A stretch of 64,000 nt of DNA from an uncultured Cohaesibacter sp. (GTDB taxonomy: Bacteria; Pseudomonadota; Alphaproteobacteria; Rhizobiales; Cohaesibacteraceae). The notes beneath the pieces are model-generated. The model searched no databases. It saw only the letters and a program-made list of their open reading frames with translations, and was not told the origin of the DNA. How positions within the stretch are numbered: the first letter of the stretch is position 1; the number at the start of each line of letters is the position of its first letter. Location: NCBI RefSeq assembly GCF_963678225.1, contig NZ_OY782763.1:434001-498000 (forward strand), given 5' to 3'. Position numbers and translations under genes: made by a program. Shown piece by piece: positions 47,544 through 56,534 of this stretch.

Positions 47544-49013
47544 CTATTCGGCAGGCTGCTCTTCTTCGCCGCCTTCGCTGGCCTCTGTTTCCTTCTGCTT
47601 GGCCGCTTCGATCCGCTGTTTTTCGATCTCACGCCAGCGCCGGACATTGTCGTTATGCTGCTTGAGCGTTTCCGAGAAGACGTGACCACCAGTGCCATCA
47701 GCCACAAAGAACAGCTCCTTGGTGCGGCTCGGATTGGCAACCGCTTCCAGAGACGCTCGCCCCGGATTGGCTATCGGCCCCGGCGTCAGCCCCGGAATCT
47801 GATAGGTGTTGTAATCAGTCTTCTTGTCCAGATCAGAGCGGAAGATGGGACGGTCTTTCGGTTTCCCTTTGCCGCCGAAAATACCGTAGATGACCGTTGG
47901 GTCAGACTGTAGCCTGATGCCCTGATTGAGCCGGTTGATGAAGACGCCGGCGACGCGCGTGCGCTCGGAGGCCTTTCCGGTTTCCTTTTCCACGATGGAC
48001 GCCAGCGTGACAAGCTCTTCAGGGGTTTTTAAAGGCAAATCGGCCGCCCGTCGGTCCCAGATTTCCGCTACAGCACGATCATGGGCATCAGCCATCCGCT
48101 TGACCATTTCCTTGCGTGTTGTGCCACGCGCGAATTTATAGGTCTCTGGCAGCAGCGTCCCTTCCGCCGGAATCTCATCCAGCGGGCCCATTAGAATATC
48201 ATTGTCCATCAGAACCTGATGGATCTGATAGGAGGTATACCCCTCCGGCACCGTAACCGAATGCAGAATGGATTTGCCAGAGGTCAGAATCTGCATCACC
48301 TGCATCATCGAGACACCCGGGCTGAACAGATATTCACCAGCTTTCAGCTTGGTATCCTGACGATAGATCTGGACGCCGTAGTTGAAGATCGTCTGGTCGC
48401 TAATCACATTCTGGCGTTCCAGAATTTCTGCGATCGTGCCAAGACCGGTGCCGCCGCTTACAAGAATTGTTTTTTCCTGCTTGAGGGGGCCCTCTTCAAT
48501 GAAGGTCTGTTTGCCGTAATAGAGAACACCGCCAATCCCGATCACCGCAAGAAGCACGACCGTGATCACGAAATTCATGAAAACAACGATCGGATGGCGC
48601 ACCGCTTTTGACCGTGTCGGCGGCGGCGGCGGCGTTTCGGGCTCTATAGCCTGACGAGCACTCTTTGGGGTTTTGACTTCGCCGGTATCGGACACCATGG
48701 TAGAGGTCGGTTCAACCTTAGCTTCCGCTGCCTTGTCATTGGCAGAGGTATCTTCCCTAGAAGAAACCGTCTCTTCCTCTTTGGCAGACTTGGCTGAAGA
48801 CGCCTCCTCTTCAGAAGCCGTCTCGGCTTCCTTGTCCGAGCTGTCCTTCTTGGATGCGTCATCGTCTGATGACGCTGCGTTATCTTTATCCGTCTCATCT
48901 GAAGGCTTAGTTTCGGAGGACTTTTCAGCTGTCTTTCCAGTGTCTTGTGTCACCTCAGACTCGCCCTTCTGCTCTTCCTGCAGTTTGTCCTTGTCGTCTT
49001 TACCGTCTACCAT
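47544..49013 (-). CDS. mltG: Endolytic murein transglycosylase with long acidic N-terminus
   Basis: Cuts nascent peptidoglycan strands inside the chain and sets glycan length. The YceG/MltG domain fills residues about 180-460, with TVPEGYTSYQIHQVLM (LysM-like part), GTLLPETYKFARG and the catalytic glutamate in LVTLASIVEKETGKASER. A single membrane segment lies at about 141-166. Unusual is the cytoplasmic N-terminus: about 120 residues of Asp, Glu, Ser, Lys and Thr followed by a six-proline run. The C-terminus is again acidic. It stands next to fabF, the common arrangement, but with a terminator between. Confidence 0.94.
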   Translation of the reverse strand: MVDGKDDKDKLQEEQKGESEVTQDTGKTAEKSSETKPSDETDKDNAASSDDDASKKDSSDKEAETASEEEASSAKSAKEEETVSSREDTSANDKAAEAKVEPTSTMVSDTGEVKTPKSARQAIEPETPPPPPTRSKAVRHPIVVFMNFVITVVLLAVIGIGGVLYYGKQTFIEEGPLKQEKTILVSGGTGLGTIAEILERQNVISDQTIFNYGVQIYRQDTKLKAGEYLFSPGVSMMQVMQILTSGKSILHSVTVPEGYTSYQIHQVLMDNDILMGPLDEIPAEGTLLPETYKFARGTTRKEMVKRMADAHDRAVAEIWDRRAADLPLKTPEELVTLASIVEKETGKASERTRVAGVFINRLNQGIRLQSDPTVIYGIFGGKGKPKDRPIFRSDLDKKTDYNTYQIPGLTPGPIANPGRASLEAVANPSRTKELFFVADGTGGHVFSETLKQHNDNVRRWREIEKQRIEAAKQKETEASEGGEEEQPAE

Positions 49014-49317
49014 GTCCGCCTCAAGTCAAGATGGGTCATCAATTGCGAAAGCCCGGCATCTGGGCCGCTGCATTTCGTGGCTCAAAGCCTCGTCAACATT
49101 TCTAATTTCCGAAAAACTCCGGATAAGCGTCTTACGCATTTCAACGCCCAAGATTCATCAAAAGACAAATCAATTGATCAGACGCTTTACGTAGTCTTCA
49201 TGGCGAAAAAGAGACGGCTCCGGAGCCGCCTCATTCTCTTATATCTATTTGATCCGCCGCACAATCCGCCTGTCTGAACAAGACTGGCAGCGCCCCAATC
49301 TTTGGCGTTGGAACCAA
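49014..49317. other. fabF-mltG spacer with fabF terminator
   Basis: On the minus strand the stem GAGGCGGCTCC/GGAGCCGTCTC at 49211-49232 (one G-T pair) is followed by TTTTT (49206-49210), a good terminator for fabF. The remaining 190 bases before mltG should carry its promoter; no gene is seen. Confidence 0.75.
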
Positions 49318-50580
49318 TCAGTCGACCGCGCGCAAGATCAGGGATGCGTTGGTACCGCCAAAGCCAAAGGAGTTGGACAATACAACCTTGATATCCATTT
49401 TCTTCGGTATTTTGGGAACCAGATCGATCTTGGTATCAACAGATGGATTCTCAAGGTTCAATGTCGGAGGCGCCACCTGATCGCGAATGGCCAGTGTCGA
49501 GAAGATCGCTTCAACAGCGCCAGCCGCGCCCAGAAGATGCCCTACAGCCGATTTCGTGGAAGACATGGTCAACCCTTCAGCGGCATCACCAACCAGACGC
49601 TCAATGGCTCTGAGCTCGATCTCGTCACCCAGCGGTGTTGAGGTGCCATGCGCGTTGACATAATCGATATTGGCAGGCGTGATGTCTGCGCGCTTCATCG
49701 CAGCGGACATGCAACGGAATGCCCCGTCACCGTCTTCAGATGGTGCCGTAATGTGATAGGCATCGCCAGACATGCCATAGCCAATGACTTCAGCGTAAAT
49801 CTTTGCGCCACGTGCCTTGGCATGCTCATATTCTTCCAGCACAACCACACCAGCACCTTCACCCATGACAAAGCCATCACGATCCTTGTCATAAGGACGG
49901 GAGGCCTTTTCAGGCTCATCGTTGAAGTTGGTTGAGAGCGCGCGACAGGCAGCGAAACCGGCCAGGGCCAGGCGCCCAATCGGAGATTCAGTACCACCGG
50001 CAACCATCACGTCTGCATCCCCCAGAGCAACCAGACGGGCTGCATCGCCAATCGCGTGTGCGCCTGTAGAGCAGGCCGTAACAACAGCGTGGTTGGGACC
50101 CTTCAGGCCGTGACGAATGGAAACATACCCGGAAGCCAGGTTGATAAGACGGCCGGGGATAAAGAACGGGCTGATACGACGAGGCCCTTTCGCCTGCAAA
50201 TCATAAGCCGCCTTTTCGATACCCAGAAGGCCACCAATGCCAGACCCGATCATCACACCGCTGGAGATCTGGTCTTCATAGCTTTCCGGCTTCCAGTTTG
50301 CATCTGCCAACGCTTCATCAGCGGCCGCAATTGCATAAACGATAAAGGGATCAACCTTGCGCTGCTCTTTGACCGGCAGCACATCATCGGGATTGAAGGT
50401 GCCATTCGTGCCATCACCAAACGGCAACTGACAAGCAACGCGACAGGCCAGGTCTTCCGTTTCGAATCCGGTCGGGTTCTTGGCTCCACTCTTGCCAGCC
50501 AGAATATTCGACCAGGTCGTCTCAACTCCATTGCCAAGCGGGCTGACCATACCCATACCGGTTACGACAACTCGTCTCAT
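49318..50580 (-). CDS. fabF: 3-oxoacyl-[acyl-carrier-protein] synthase II
   Basis: Elongates fatty acids by condensing malonyl-ACP with acyl-ACP. The 420-residue protein begins MRRVVVTGMGMVSPLG and shows the Cys-His-His triad: Cys in VTACSTGAHAI, His in NAHGTSTPLGD, and His in KSAVGHLLGAAG. The C-terminal SFGFGGTNASL is the usual ending. The start at 50580 has GGAGACTGAGG just upstream; a frame to 50679 adds unsupported residues. It is downstream of acpP in the fatty-acid cluster. Confidence 0.97.
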   Translation of the reverse strand: MRRVVVTGMGMVSPLGNGVETTWSNILAGKSGAKNPTGFETEDLACRVACQLPFGDGTNGTFNPDDVLPVKEQRKVDPFIVYAIAAADEALADANWKPESYEDQISSGVMIGSGIGGLLGIEKAAYDLQAKGPRRISPFFIPGRLINLASGYVSIRHGLKGPNHAVVTACSTGAHAIGDAARLVALGDADVMVAGGTESPIGRLALAGFAACRALSTNFNDEPEKASRPYDKDRDGFVMGEGAGVVVLEEYEHAKARGAKIYAEVIGYGMSGDAYHITAPSEDGDGAFRCMSAAMKRADITPANIDYVNAHGTSTPLGDEIELRAIERLVGDAAEGLTMSSTKSAVGHLLGAAGAVEAIFSTLAIRDQVAPPTLNLENPSVDTKIDLVPKIPKKMDIKVVLSNSFGFGGTNASLILRAVD

Positions 50581-50760
50581 CCTCAGTCTCCAAATAGTCT
50601 TGTTTGTAACCTCGCCTCTACCGGTCTTACCCGGGGGCAAGTGCGTCTTCATATTTATTACCCGTAAAAGCTGTTTCACGTAAGCTTTTTTCAGGAGTTA
50701 TTCATTTCAGACTTATGACGCCAGTTCAAGCAAGAACAAGCACTAAGCGGCTGAAACAAA

Positions 50761-50795
50761 AAAACCGGAAGGAGCTGAGCCCCTTCCGGTTTTGT
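50761..50795. terminator. Terminator after acpP
   Basis: AACCGGAAGG pairs with CCTTCCGGTT around a 9-base loop; on the minus strand it is followed by TTTTTTTG. It lies about 45 bases past the acpP stop, so fabF probably also has its own promoter (50581-50760). Confidence 0.9.
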
Positions 50796-50838
50796 TTTCA
50801 CCATTTAGACCGCATTGCTGAGGTCCGCCGCTAACAGA

Positions 50839-51075
50839 TTAGTTGGCAGCTTTGGTCAGGAAGGAGACAGCGTCGCCGACCGTCTGAATGGTTTCAGCAG
50901 CGTCATCAGGGATCTCGGTGCCGAATTCTTCCTCGAAAGCCATAACCAGCTCAACGGTGTCAAGGCTGTCTGCGCCCAGATCATCAATGAAGCTTGCAGA
51001 TTCGGTTACTTTTTCAGCGTCAACGCCGAGATGTTCGATCACGATTTTTTTTACGCGTTCAGCGATATCGCTCAT
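50839..51075 (-). CDS. acpP: Acyl carrier protein
   Basis: Carries growing acyl chains on a phosphopantetheine arm. The 78-residue acidic protein has [20 protein letters not shown] at the N-terminus and the attachment serine in [19 protein letters not shown]. High expression is expected; a strong terminator follows, and two CCAATTGG-like motifs stand 50-105 bases upstream. It lies between fabG and fabF. Confidence 0.98.
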   Translation of the reverse strand: MSDIAERVKKIVIEHLGVDAEKVTESASFIDDLGADSLDTVELVMAFEEEFGTEIPDDAAETIQTVGDAVSFLTKAAN

Positions 51076-51409
51076 TTTCTTTCCTCAAAATTAGCGTTCG
51101 ATCAAGTTTGGAAAAACAGCTTGTTTTGGCCAATTGCCGAACAAATCTCTTTCCCGATTTTGCACACTGCCAATTGGCCCACCAGACTCCAAAGAATCCT
51201 ATACAGTGAACCTGGCTGTTAAACCGCTTCCAAATCAGCCAATCTCAGATGGCTTTCACCGGAATTCGCGCGGTTCGTAACACACTTTCTTGCGCTTGAG
51301 AAGATCAGGAATGAGCCAGAAAAGCAAATGTTTCCTTCTTCCCGTTCTTATCCAAGCAATTAAAGGTGCATTTGAAGATTTTCAACCCTCAAATGCAGAT
51401 TTGATCTTG
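51076..51409. other. acpP-fabG spacer with repeated CCAATTGG-like motifs
   Basis: Two near-palindromes face one another: GGCCAATTGCC (51128-51138) and GCCAATTGGCC (51169-51179), 41 bases apart in phase and matching as an inverted repeat except one base. They sit where the acpP promoter should be. A weak hairpin GCATTTGA/TCAAATGC at about 51369-51396 may end the fabG transcript. No gene is visible. Confidence 0.5.
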
Positions 51410-52150
51410 TTAGATCATCGCCATGCCACCGTTGACATGCAATGTCTGTCCGGTGACATAGGCAGCTTCGTCGCTTGCCAGATAAACCGCAGCACTGGCC
51501 ACCTCTTCGGGCAACCCCATGCGCGCTGCAGGAATCGCGGAATTGATGGCTTCCTGCTGTTTTTCGTTCAGCTTGTCCGTCATCGCCGTCTTGATAAAGC
51601 CCGGCGCGATGCAGTTTGCGGTGATACCGCGGTTGGCCACTTCCTGTGCCAGAGACTTGGTCATGCCGATCATGCCAGCCTTGGCTGCAGCATAATTACC
51701 CTGCCCCGGGTTACCGGTGACACCGACCACAGAGCTGATGGAAATAATGCGACCATGACGCCGCTTCATCATGCCGCGCAGGACAGCACGGGAAAGGCGC
51801 ATCGCTGAAGTCAGATTGACCGTAAGCACCTGCTCCCAGTCTTCATCCTTCATGCGCATGAAAAGACCATCGCGCGTGATGCCAGCGTTGTTCACCAGAA
51901 TATCGAGCTGCCCCATGGCGGATTCCGCATCGCCAGCCAGAGACGCAATGGATTCGGCCTCCGACAGGTTTGCAGGCGTTACAAATACACGGTCACCGCC
52001 GAGCTTTTCTGCAAGGGCCTCGAGCGCTTCCACTCGCGTGCCAGAAATGGCCACCTTGGCGCCCTGTGCATGCAACGCCATCGCGATGGATTCGCCGATA
52101 CCGCCGCTTGCGCCGGTTACCAGAGCGCACTTTCCGCTCAAATCAAACAT
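51410..52150 (-). CDS. fabG: 3-oxoacyl-[acyl-carrier-protein] reductase
   Basis: NADPH-dependent reduction of 3-oxoacyl-ACP in fatty-acid elongation. The 246-residue short-chain dehydrogenase has the cofactor turn LVTGASGGIGESIA, NNAGITRDGL, catalytic Ser in ISISSVVGVTG, and the Tyr-Lys pair in NYAAAKAGM. It ends AAYVTGQTLHVNGGMAMI as expected. GGAGG lies 8 bases before the ATG at 52150; an earlier frame start at 52183 is unlikely. Confidence 0.97.
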   Translation of the reverse strand: MFDLSGKCALVTGASGGIGESIAMALHAQGAKVAISGTRVEALEALAEKLGGDRVFVTPANLSEAESIASLAGDAESAMGQLDILVNNAGITRDGLFMRMKDEDWEQVLTVNLTSAMRLSRAVLRGMMKRRHGRIISISSVVGVTGNPGQGNYAAAKAGMIGMTKSLAQEVANRGITANCIAPGFIKTAMTDKLNEKQQEAINSAIPAARMGLPEEVASAAVYLASDEAAYVTGQTLHVNGGMAMI

Positions 52151-52317
52151 ATCATCTACCTCCAACAGCCAATCACTTTCCAATTAGAAAGTGACCAGCT
52201 TATTGTTTCAGTCAACGCAAGCCAAAGACGCCATTGTAAAAGCAACGGTCGCCCTCTTCGCCTGAGCCATTGTCAGCACTTGGATATACGAACCGGAGGC
52301 GTCTTTGCAAATGCTTA

Positions 52318-53259
52318 TCAGGCCAATTTCGCCATGGCTGCGTCAATATCGCCCGGTTCACCAACATTTACCGTGCTGATTCCCTTGACAATACGCTTGG
52401 CCAGACCAGACAAGACCTTGCCCGTACCGATCTCATAAAGGCAATCAACACCATTGTGGGAAAGCCAGGAAACGGATTCGGACCAACGCACCATGCCGGT
52501 CACCTGCTCGACAAGATGCTTGCGGATAGCTTCCGGATCATCAATCGCATTGGCCAGAACGTTGGCAACGAGCGGAACGGCTGGCTTGTGAATGGTGACC
52601 TTAGAAAGGGCTTCAGCCATGGCATCGGCTGCAGGCGCCATCAGCGCGCAATGGAAAGGTGCGCTCACCGGCAGCAGCAGCGCGCGCTTTGCGCCTTTCT
52701 CTTTGGCCAGAGCAGCAGCCCGCTCAATGGCACTCTTGGCACCGGAAATAACGACCTGACCGGTCGCATTGTCATTGGCAACCTGACAGACTTCGCCTTC
52801 AGCCGCTTCTTTGGTTACCGCTTTGACATCATCCATGGAAAGCCCGAGGATGGCCGCCATGGCGCCCTCACCCACAGGAACAGCCTTCTGCATGGCATCG
52901 CCACGAATGCGAAGAAGACGCGCCGTATCACCAAGGCTCAGCGCCCCGGAAGCCGCCAGTGCGGAATATTCACCCAGTGAGTGACCTGCAACATAGGAAA
53001 CCTTGTCTGCCAGATCGAGCCCCTTTTCCTTCATCACGCGCAAAGCCGCAATGGATGCAGCCATAAGAGCAGGCTGCGCATTGCGCGTAAGGGTCAGCAC
53101 ATCAGCCGGACCGTTCCACATGATATCTGAGAGCTTTTCACCCAGCGCATCATTCACTTCTTCATAGACAGCGCGCGCAACAGAAAATTCGTCGGCCAGC
53201 GCCTTACCCATGCCAACTGCCTGACTGCCTTGGCCGGGAAAAGTAAAAGCAACACTCAT
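52318..53259 (-). CDS. fabD: Malonyl-CoA--acyl carrier protein transacylase
   Basis: Loads malonyl groups onto ACP. The 313-residue protein has FTFPGQGSQAVGMGKAL at the N-terminus, the nucleophile serine in AGHSLGEYSALAASGAL, QVANDNATGQVVISG, the catalytic His in PVSAPFHCALMAPA, and GTGKVLSGLAKRIV near the C-terminus. First gene of the leftward fabD-fabG-acpP-fabF order; divergent from rpsF. A 7-bp inverted repeat lies against its likely -10 element. Confidence 0.97.
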   Translation of the reverse strand: MSVAFTFPGQGSQAVGMGKALADEFSVARAVYEEVNDALGEKLSDIMWNGPADVLTLTRNAQPALMAASIAALRVMKEKGLDLADKVSYVAGHSLGEYSALAASGALSLGDTARLLRIRGDAMQKAVPVGEGAMAAILGLSMDDVKAVTKEAAEGEVCQVANDNATGQVVISGAKSAIERAAALAKEKGAKRALLLPVSAPFHCALMAPAADAMAEALSKVTIHKPAVPLVANVLANAIDDPEAIRKHLVEQVTGMVRWSESVSWLSHNGVDCLYEIGTGKVLSGLAKRIVKGISTVNVGEPGDIDAAMAKLA

Positions 53260-53625
53260 AACGTTTCAACCTTGTTTGATTTATAGGACGCAACTTCTCG
53301 CTTGCGTCTCTTGTGCCTTGCGCAAACTGCGCGGTCTAACGACAAGCCATCTGAGGACCGGGCGAAAACGCTCAATCGGGCCATTTTTGACAGCTTTATG
53401 AAGTTCATCGTTCGCTATTGTATTTATTGCTCCCCGAAGTCAAGACTTGCAGTGTGAAACAAAGCGAAAAGGTGCGCTTTTTTCGAGAAAACGCGCATTC
53501 AACCTAGGCTTATTCACTCTGAAAGCCCGCCAAATGGCCAAAACCGCCCAAAGCGGCGACCGGAAGAGGAAGGCACCCAAACAGGACAAAGAAGCGATTT
53601 TTAGGCATTTCTCCTGAATTTGGCC

Positions 53626-53653
53626 TTGCACATCAGGAAAATTCGGCTATAAA
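53626..53653 (+). promoter_or_regulatory. Candidate sigma-70 promoter of rpsF
   Basis: TTGCAC, a 16-base spacer and TATAAA form a good housekeeping promoter about 225 bases before the rpsF start, leaving a long leader with a hairpin. Confidence 0.5.
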
Positions 53654-53725
53654 GCGCGGATCAGCTAGGCGAGGCCGAGGGCTGAACGGAAGACTATTGT
53701 CTGGATTTTGCACATCAGCACGATC

Positions 53726-53768
53726 AGGACAACGGTAGGAAAGAGAGATTTCCGCCTTCCTGTGTCCT
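53726..53768 (+). promoter_or_regulatory. Leader hairpin before rpsF, possible S6:S18 control element
   Basis: AGGACA pairs with TGTCCT at the base; inside, GG/CC and AGGAAA/TTTCC pairs form an interrupted stem with a GAGAGA loop and a TTTCCGCC segment. In many bacteria the S6-S18 complex represses its own operon by binding a bulged leader hairpin with a CCG sequence. Position and CCG fit this; the match is not exact. Confidence 0.4.
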
Positions 53769-53877
53769 CGCTCTTTAAAGCAATAAATTCTCAAAAGAGC
53801 CTTGTCATCTAAGGCTTTTTGGAGGCTTAGCGCCGGTCGAGCTGATATGTTGAAACTCAAGAGACAAGGCAGGAACA

Positions 53878-54321
53878 ATGGCGCTTTACGAGCACGTTTT
53901 CCTTGCTCGCCAGGATATCTCTCAGCAGCAGGTTGAGGCTCTGGTTGAGCAATACAAAACCCTTATCGGTGAATATGAAGGCTCCGTCGGCAAAGTCGAA
54001 TTCTGGGGTCTGAAAACCATCGCCTACCGCATCAACAAGAACCGCAAGGCCCATTATGTTCTGATGAACATCGATGCTCCTTCCGATGCAATCGTTGAAA
54101 TGGAACGTCAGATGCGCATCAACGAAGATGTCATGCGCTTCATGACCATCCGCGTTGAAGAGCACGAAGAAGAACAGTCTGCAATGATGCAGAAGCGCGA
54201 CCGCGACGACCGTCGTGGTGGCCGTGGCGATCGCAATGATCGTGGCCCGCGCGGTGACCGTGGTGACCGCCGTCCACGTCGCGAAGATCGTGACAACAAT
54301 TCTGACAAAGCAGCTGAGTAA
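53878..54321 (+). CDS. rpsF: 30S ribosomal protein S6 with charged C-terminal tail
   Basis: A protein of the 30S platform that pairs with S18. The 147-residue product has the S6 fold in residues 1-95 ([56 protein letters not shown]). An extension follows: a short acidic helix (EEHEEEQ), then residues 106-139 built of Arg, Asp and Gly in RGDR-like repeats (14 Arg, net positive). Such tails are common in alphaproteobacterial S6. AGGAACA precedes the ATG. rpsR follows after 14 bases. Confidence 0.98.
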   Translation: MALYEHVFLARQDISQQQVEALVEQYKTLIGEYEGSVGKVEFWGLKTIAYRINKNRKAHYVLMNIDAPSDAIVEMERQMRINEDVMRFMTIRVEEHEEEQSAMMQKRDRDDRRGGRGDRNDRGPRGDRGDRRPRREDRDNNSDKAAE

Positions 54322-54335
54322 GAGGAGCAAGAATC

Positions 54336-54569
54336 ATGTCTGGAGCACGTCGTCCATTTTTCCGTCGTCGCAAAACTTGCCCTTTCTCCGGCGATAATGC
54401 ACCGAAGATTGATTACAAGGATGTTCGCCTTCTGCAGCGTTACGTTTCCGAACGCGGCAAGATCGTACCATCCCGTATCACGGCAGTTTCTGCCAAGAAA
54501 CAGCGCGAACTGGCTCGTGCCATCAAACGCGCTCGCTTCCTGGGCCTTCTGCCATACGTCATCAGCTAA
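54336..54569 (+). CDS. rpsR: 30S ribosomal protein S18
   Basis: Binds with S6 to the 30S platform. The 77-residue protein matches S18 throughout: [29 protein letters not shown] split by the usual helix, [42 protein letters not shown] lies upstream of the ATG. It is translated with rpsF, and a terminator-like hairpin follows. Confidence 0.98.
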   Translation: MSGARRPFFRRRKTCPFSGDNAPKIDYKDVRLLQRYVSERGKIVPSRITAVSAKKQRELARAIKRARFLGLLPYVIS

Positions 54570-54591
54570 GCGCTGAGTGGCATCAAGATTT

Positions 54592-54619
54592 GGAAAAGGG
54601 CGATCAAGCGCCCTTTTCC
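54592..54619 (+). terminator. Terminator-like hairpin after rpsR
   Basis: GGAAAAGGGCG pairs with CGCCCTTTTCC over 11 bp around a 6-base loop. The T-run is inside the stem, so termination may be partial and allow some read-through into the membrane-protein gene and rplI. Confidence 0.7.
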
Positions 54620-54726
54620 CTTCCCAAACTTTCGGGAAATCAACTATCGACCGTTGGGACAGGCGAATGCGACCTGCCTCTAACCGCCAGCAAACGCCCC
54701 TTAGGGCAAGCGGGACAGCCAAGAGA

Positions 54727-55713
54727 ATGAGTAACTATCTGATCATAGGCATTATTGCCGGTCTTTGTACCGCGCTTCTGAACCTCTCCGGCTATGTCGG
54801 CGGGATGTTCGGCCTTGGCATCATTCTCATTATTCTCTCCCCTCTTCCCCTGATGATTGCATCCCTCGGCTGGGGCTCCTTTACCGGTCTCATCGCCGTC
54901 GTCAGCTCTGGTGTGGCTCTTTCGCTTCTGATTAGTCCTCTCGCAGGCCTTCTTTTCATGGTGGTGAACAGTGTTCCCCCCTGGTGGCTGGCGCGACTGG
55001 CAACCCTTAGCCAGACCAACAGCGAAACCGGCGAAACCATCTGGTATCCGATGGACCGTCTGCTGATGTGGATCGCGTCCATCGCCTGCATCACCAGCGT
55101 CGCCATGTTCATCCCGTTCGGTTTCAGTCTCGATCAATATCGCGACACGATCTCGGCCATGATGAACGAGGTATACAAGGCCCAGCAACTATCGCTTCCC
55201 GAGGGAACAGCCCTGACCATTGACGACATCGTCTCGATGATCACCTGGATGGCACCCATGGCCTCTGTTCTGATGGTGACCTTCAGTTCGGTGGTCAATC
55301 TCTATCTGGCTGGCAAGGTCGTTCAGAAATCGGGAAAATTGCAGCGTCCCTGGCCAAATCTTCACCAGCTAACCCTATCGCCCGTTGCCGTATTCATCTT
55401 TTTGGTTGGTCTCGCCCTCATGTTCATCCTGAGTGGCCTGCCCCAGATTCTGGCGCAAATCGTAGCCACTGCCTTTGGCACGGCCGTGCTTCTGGTTGGC
55501 CTTTCCGTCCTGCATTACCTGACCCGCCAATCACCGGCGCGTCTGGTCATTCTATGGACGACCTATTTTCTTCTCGCCATTTTCCAATGGATCGGCATCG
55601 TGCTGGTTCTGTTGGGAGGTGCAGAAATCTTCTTCAATGTCCGCTCCCGATTGCCGCGAGGTCCTTTGGGACCAAACGACCAAGACAAAGATGAGGGAAA
55701 CGGACAAAGCTGA
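54727..55713 (+). CDS. DUF2232-type membrane protein
   Basis: A 328-residue inner-membrane protein with about eight hydrophobic segments, starting MSNYLIIGIIAGLCTALLNLSGYVGG. The place between rpsR and rplI is the standard alphaproteobacterial location of DUF2232/YybS-like proteins, and the size and layout fit. The last ~20 residues are charged (PRGPLGPNDQDKDEGNGQ). The family function is not established. The frame extends to 54577, but the first 50 residues lie over the terminator and look non-coding, so 54727 with AAGAGA upstream is chosen. Confidence 0.85.
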   Translation: MSNYLIIGIIAGLCTALLNLSGYVGGMFGLGIILIILSPLPLMIASLGWGSFTGLIAVVSSGVALSLLISPLAGLLFMVVNSVPPWWLARLATLSQTNSETGETIWYPMDRLLMWIASIACITSVAMFIPFGFSLDQYRDTISAMMNEVYKAQQLSLPEGTALTIDDIVSMITWMAPMASVLMVTFSSVVNLYLAGKVVQKSGKLQRPWPNLHQLTLSPVAVFIFLVGLALMFILSGLPQILAQIVATAFGTAVLLVGLSVLHYLTRQSPARLVILWTTYFLLAIFQWIGIVLVLLGGAEIFFNVRSRLPRGPLGPNDQDKDEGNGQS

Positions 55714-55797
55714 TACGGGCCTTACCGGCCCAATTGAACCAATAAAGAAAAACACTAAGAACAATCATCCTTCAGGGATGATAAAATGGAGACTAAA

Positions 55798-56415
55798 ATG
55801 GAACTGATCCTGCTTGAACGCGTCGCAAAGCTCGGCCAGATGGGCGACATCGTCACCGTACGTAGCGGCTATGCACGTAACTTCCTTCTGCCTCAGGGCA
55901 AAGCCCTCCGCGCTTCTGAAGCCAACAAGAAACGCTTTGAAGCTGAACGCGCACAGCTCGAAGCTCGCAACCTAGAAGCCAAGAGTGAAGCAGAAGCTCT
56001 TAAAGAACGCATCGGCGCCAAAACCGTTATCGTTATCCGCGCCGCTTCCGAAACCGGCCAGCTTTACGGCTCCGTTTCCACCCGCGACCTTGCTGACGCC
56101 CTGTCTGATGATGGTGTTTCCCTGTCTCGCAACCAGGTCTCTTTGGACCGTCCGATCAAAACCATCGGCATGCACTCCGTTACCGTGATCCTGCATCCTG
56201 AAGTCGAACTGGTTGTCACCGCCAACGTTGCCCGTTCTCAGGACGAAGCTGAACGTCAGGCCGCTGGCGAAGACCTGTCCCTGACCGAGCGCGACGAAGC
56301 ATTCGAGTTTGAAGAAGATCTGGAACTCGACGAAGAGCTGCTCGAAGAAATCGAAGGCGAAGAAGAAGCCGAAGCTTCTGAAGAAGTTGCCGAAGAAGCT
56401 GCTGAAGAAGAATAA
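55798..56415 (+). CDS. rplI: 50S ribosomal protein L9 with acidic C-terminal tail
   Basis: An elongated 50S protein near the L1 stalk that helps keep reading frame. The 205-residue protein has [37 protein letters not shown] as N-domain (the L9 signature), a long connecting helix, and the C-domain ending near [15 protein letters not shown]. About 50 extra residues follow, nearly all Glu, Asp, Ala and Leu. The ATG at 55786 (METKMEL) is an alternative start; 55798 has GGAG at the right distance and matches the family. Confidence 0.97.
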   Translation: MELILLERVAKLGQMGDIVTVRSGYARNFLLPQGKALRASEANKKRFEAERAQLEARNLEAKSEAEALKERIGAKTVIVIRAASETGQLYGSVSTRDLADALSDDGVSLSRNQVSLDRPIKTIGMHSVTVILHPEVELVVTANVARSQDEAERQAAGEDLSLTERDEAFEFEEDLELDEELLEEIEGEEEAEASEEVAEEAAEEE

Positions 56416-56465
56416 GAGCTTCTTATTCCCATCGACAACATCTGCTCATGCAGAAAAGTCTTTTG

Positions 56466-56493
56466 AAAACCCGGCCTCTGTGCCGGGTTTTTT
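56466..56493 (+). terminator. Terminator after rplI
   Basis: AAAACCCGGC pairs with GCCGGGTTTT around a 6-base loop, followed by further T residues. It ends the ribosomal-protein cluster. Confidence 0.92.
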
Positions 56494-56534
56494 GTATCTG
56501 ACTGGGGAATAACGCTAGTGGATGACTCAAATCA

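Larger units (their letters stand above)
53260..53877. other. Divergent fabD-rpsF control region
   Basis: These 618 bases hold two control zones. Toward fabD: a TATAAA-like -10 on the minus strand (53280-53285) directly followed by the inverted repeat GACGCAA-N8-TTGCGTC (53287-53308), and TTGCGCAA further out. Toward rpsF: a likely promoter (53626-53653) and a leader hairpin (53726-53768), listed separately. No gene is seen in the middle. Confidence 0.6.
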
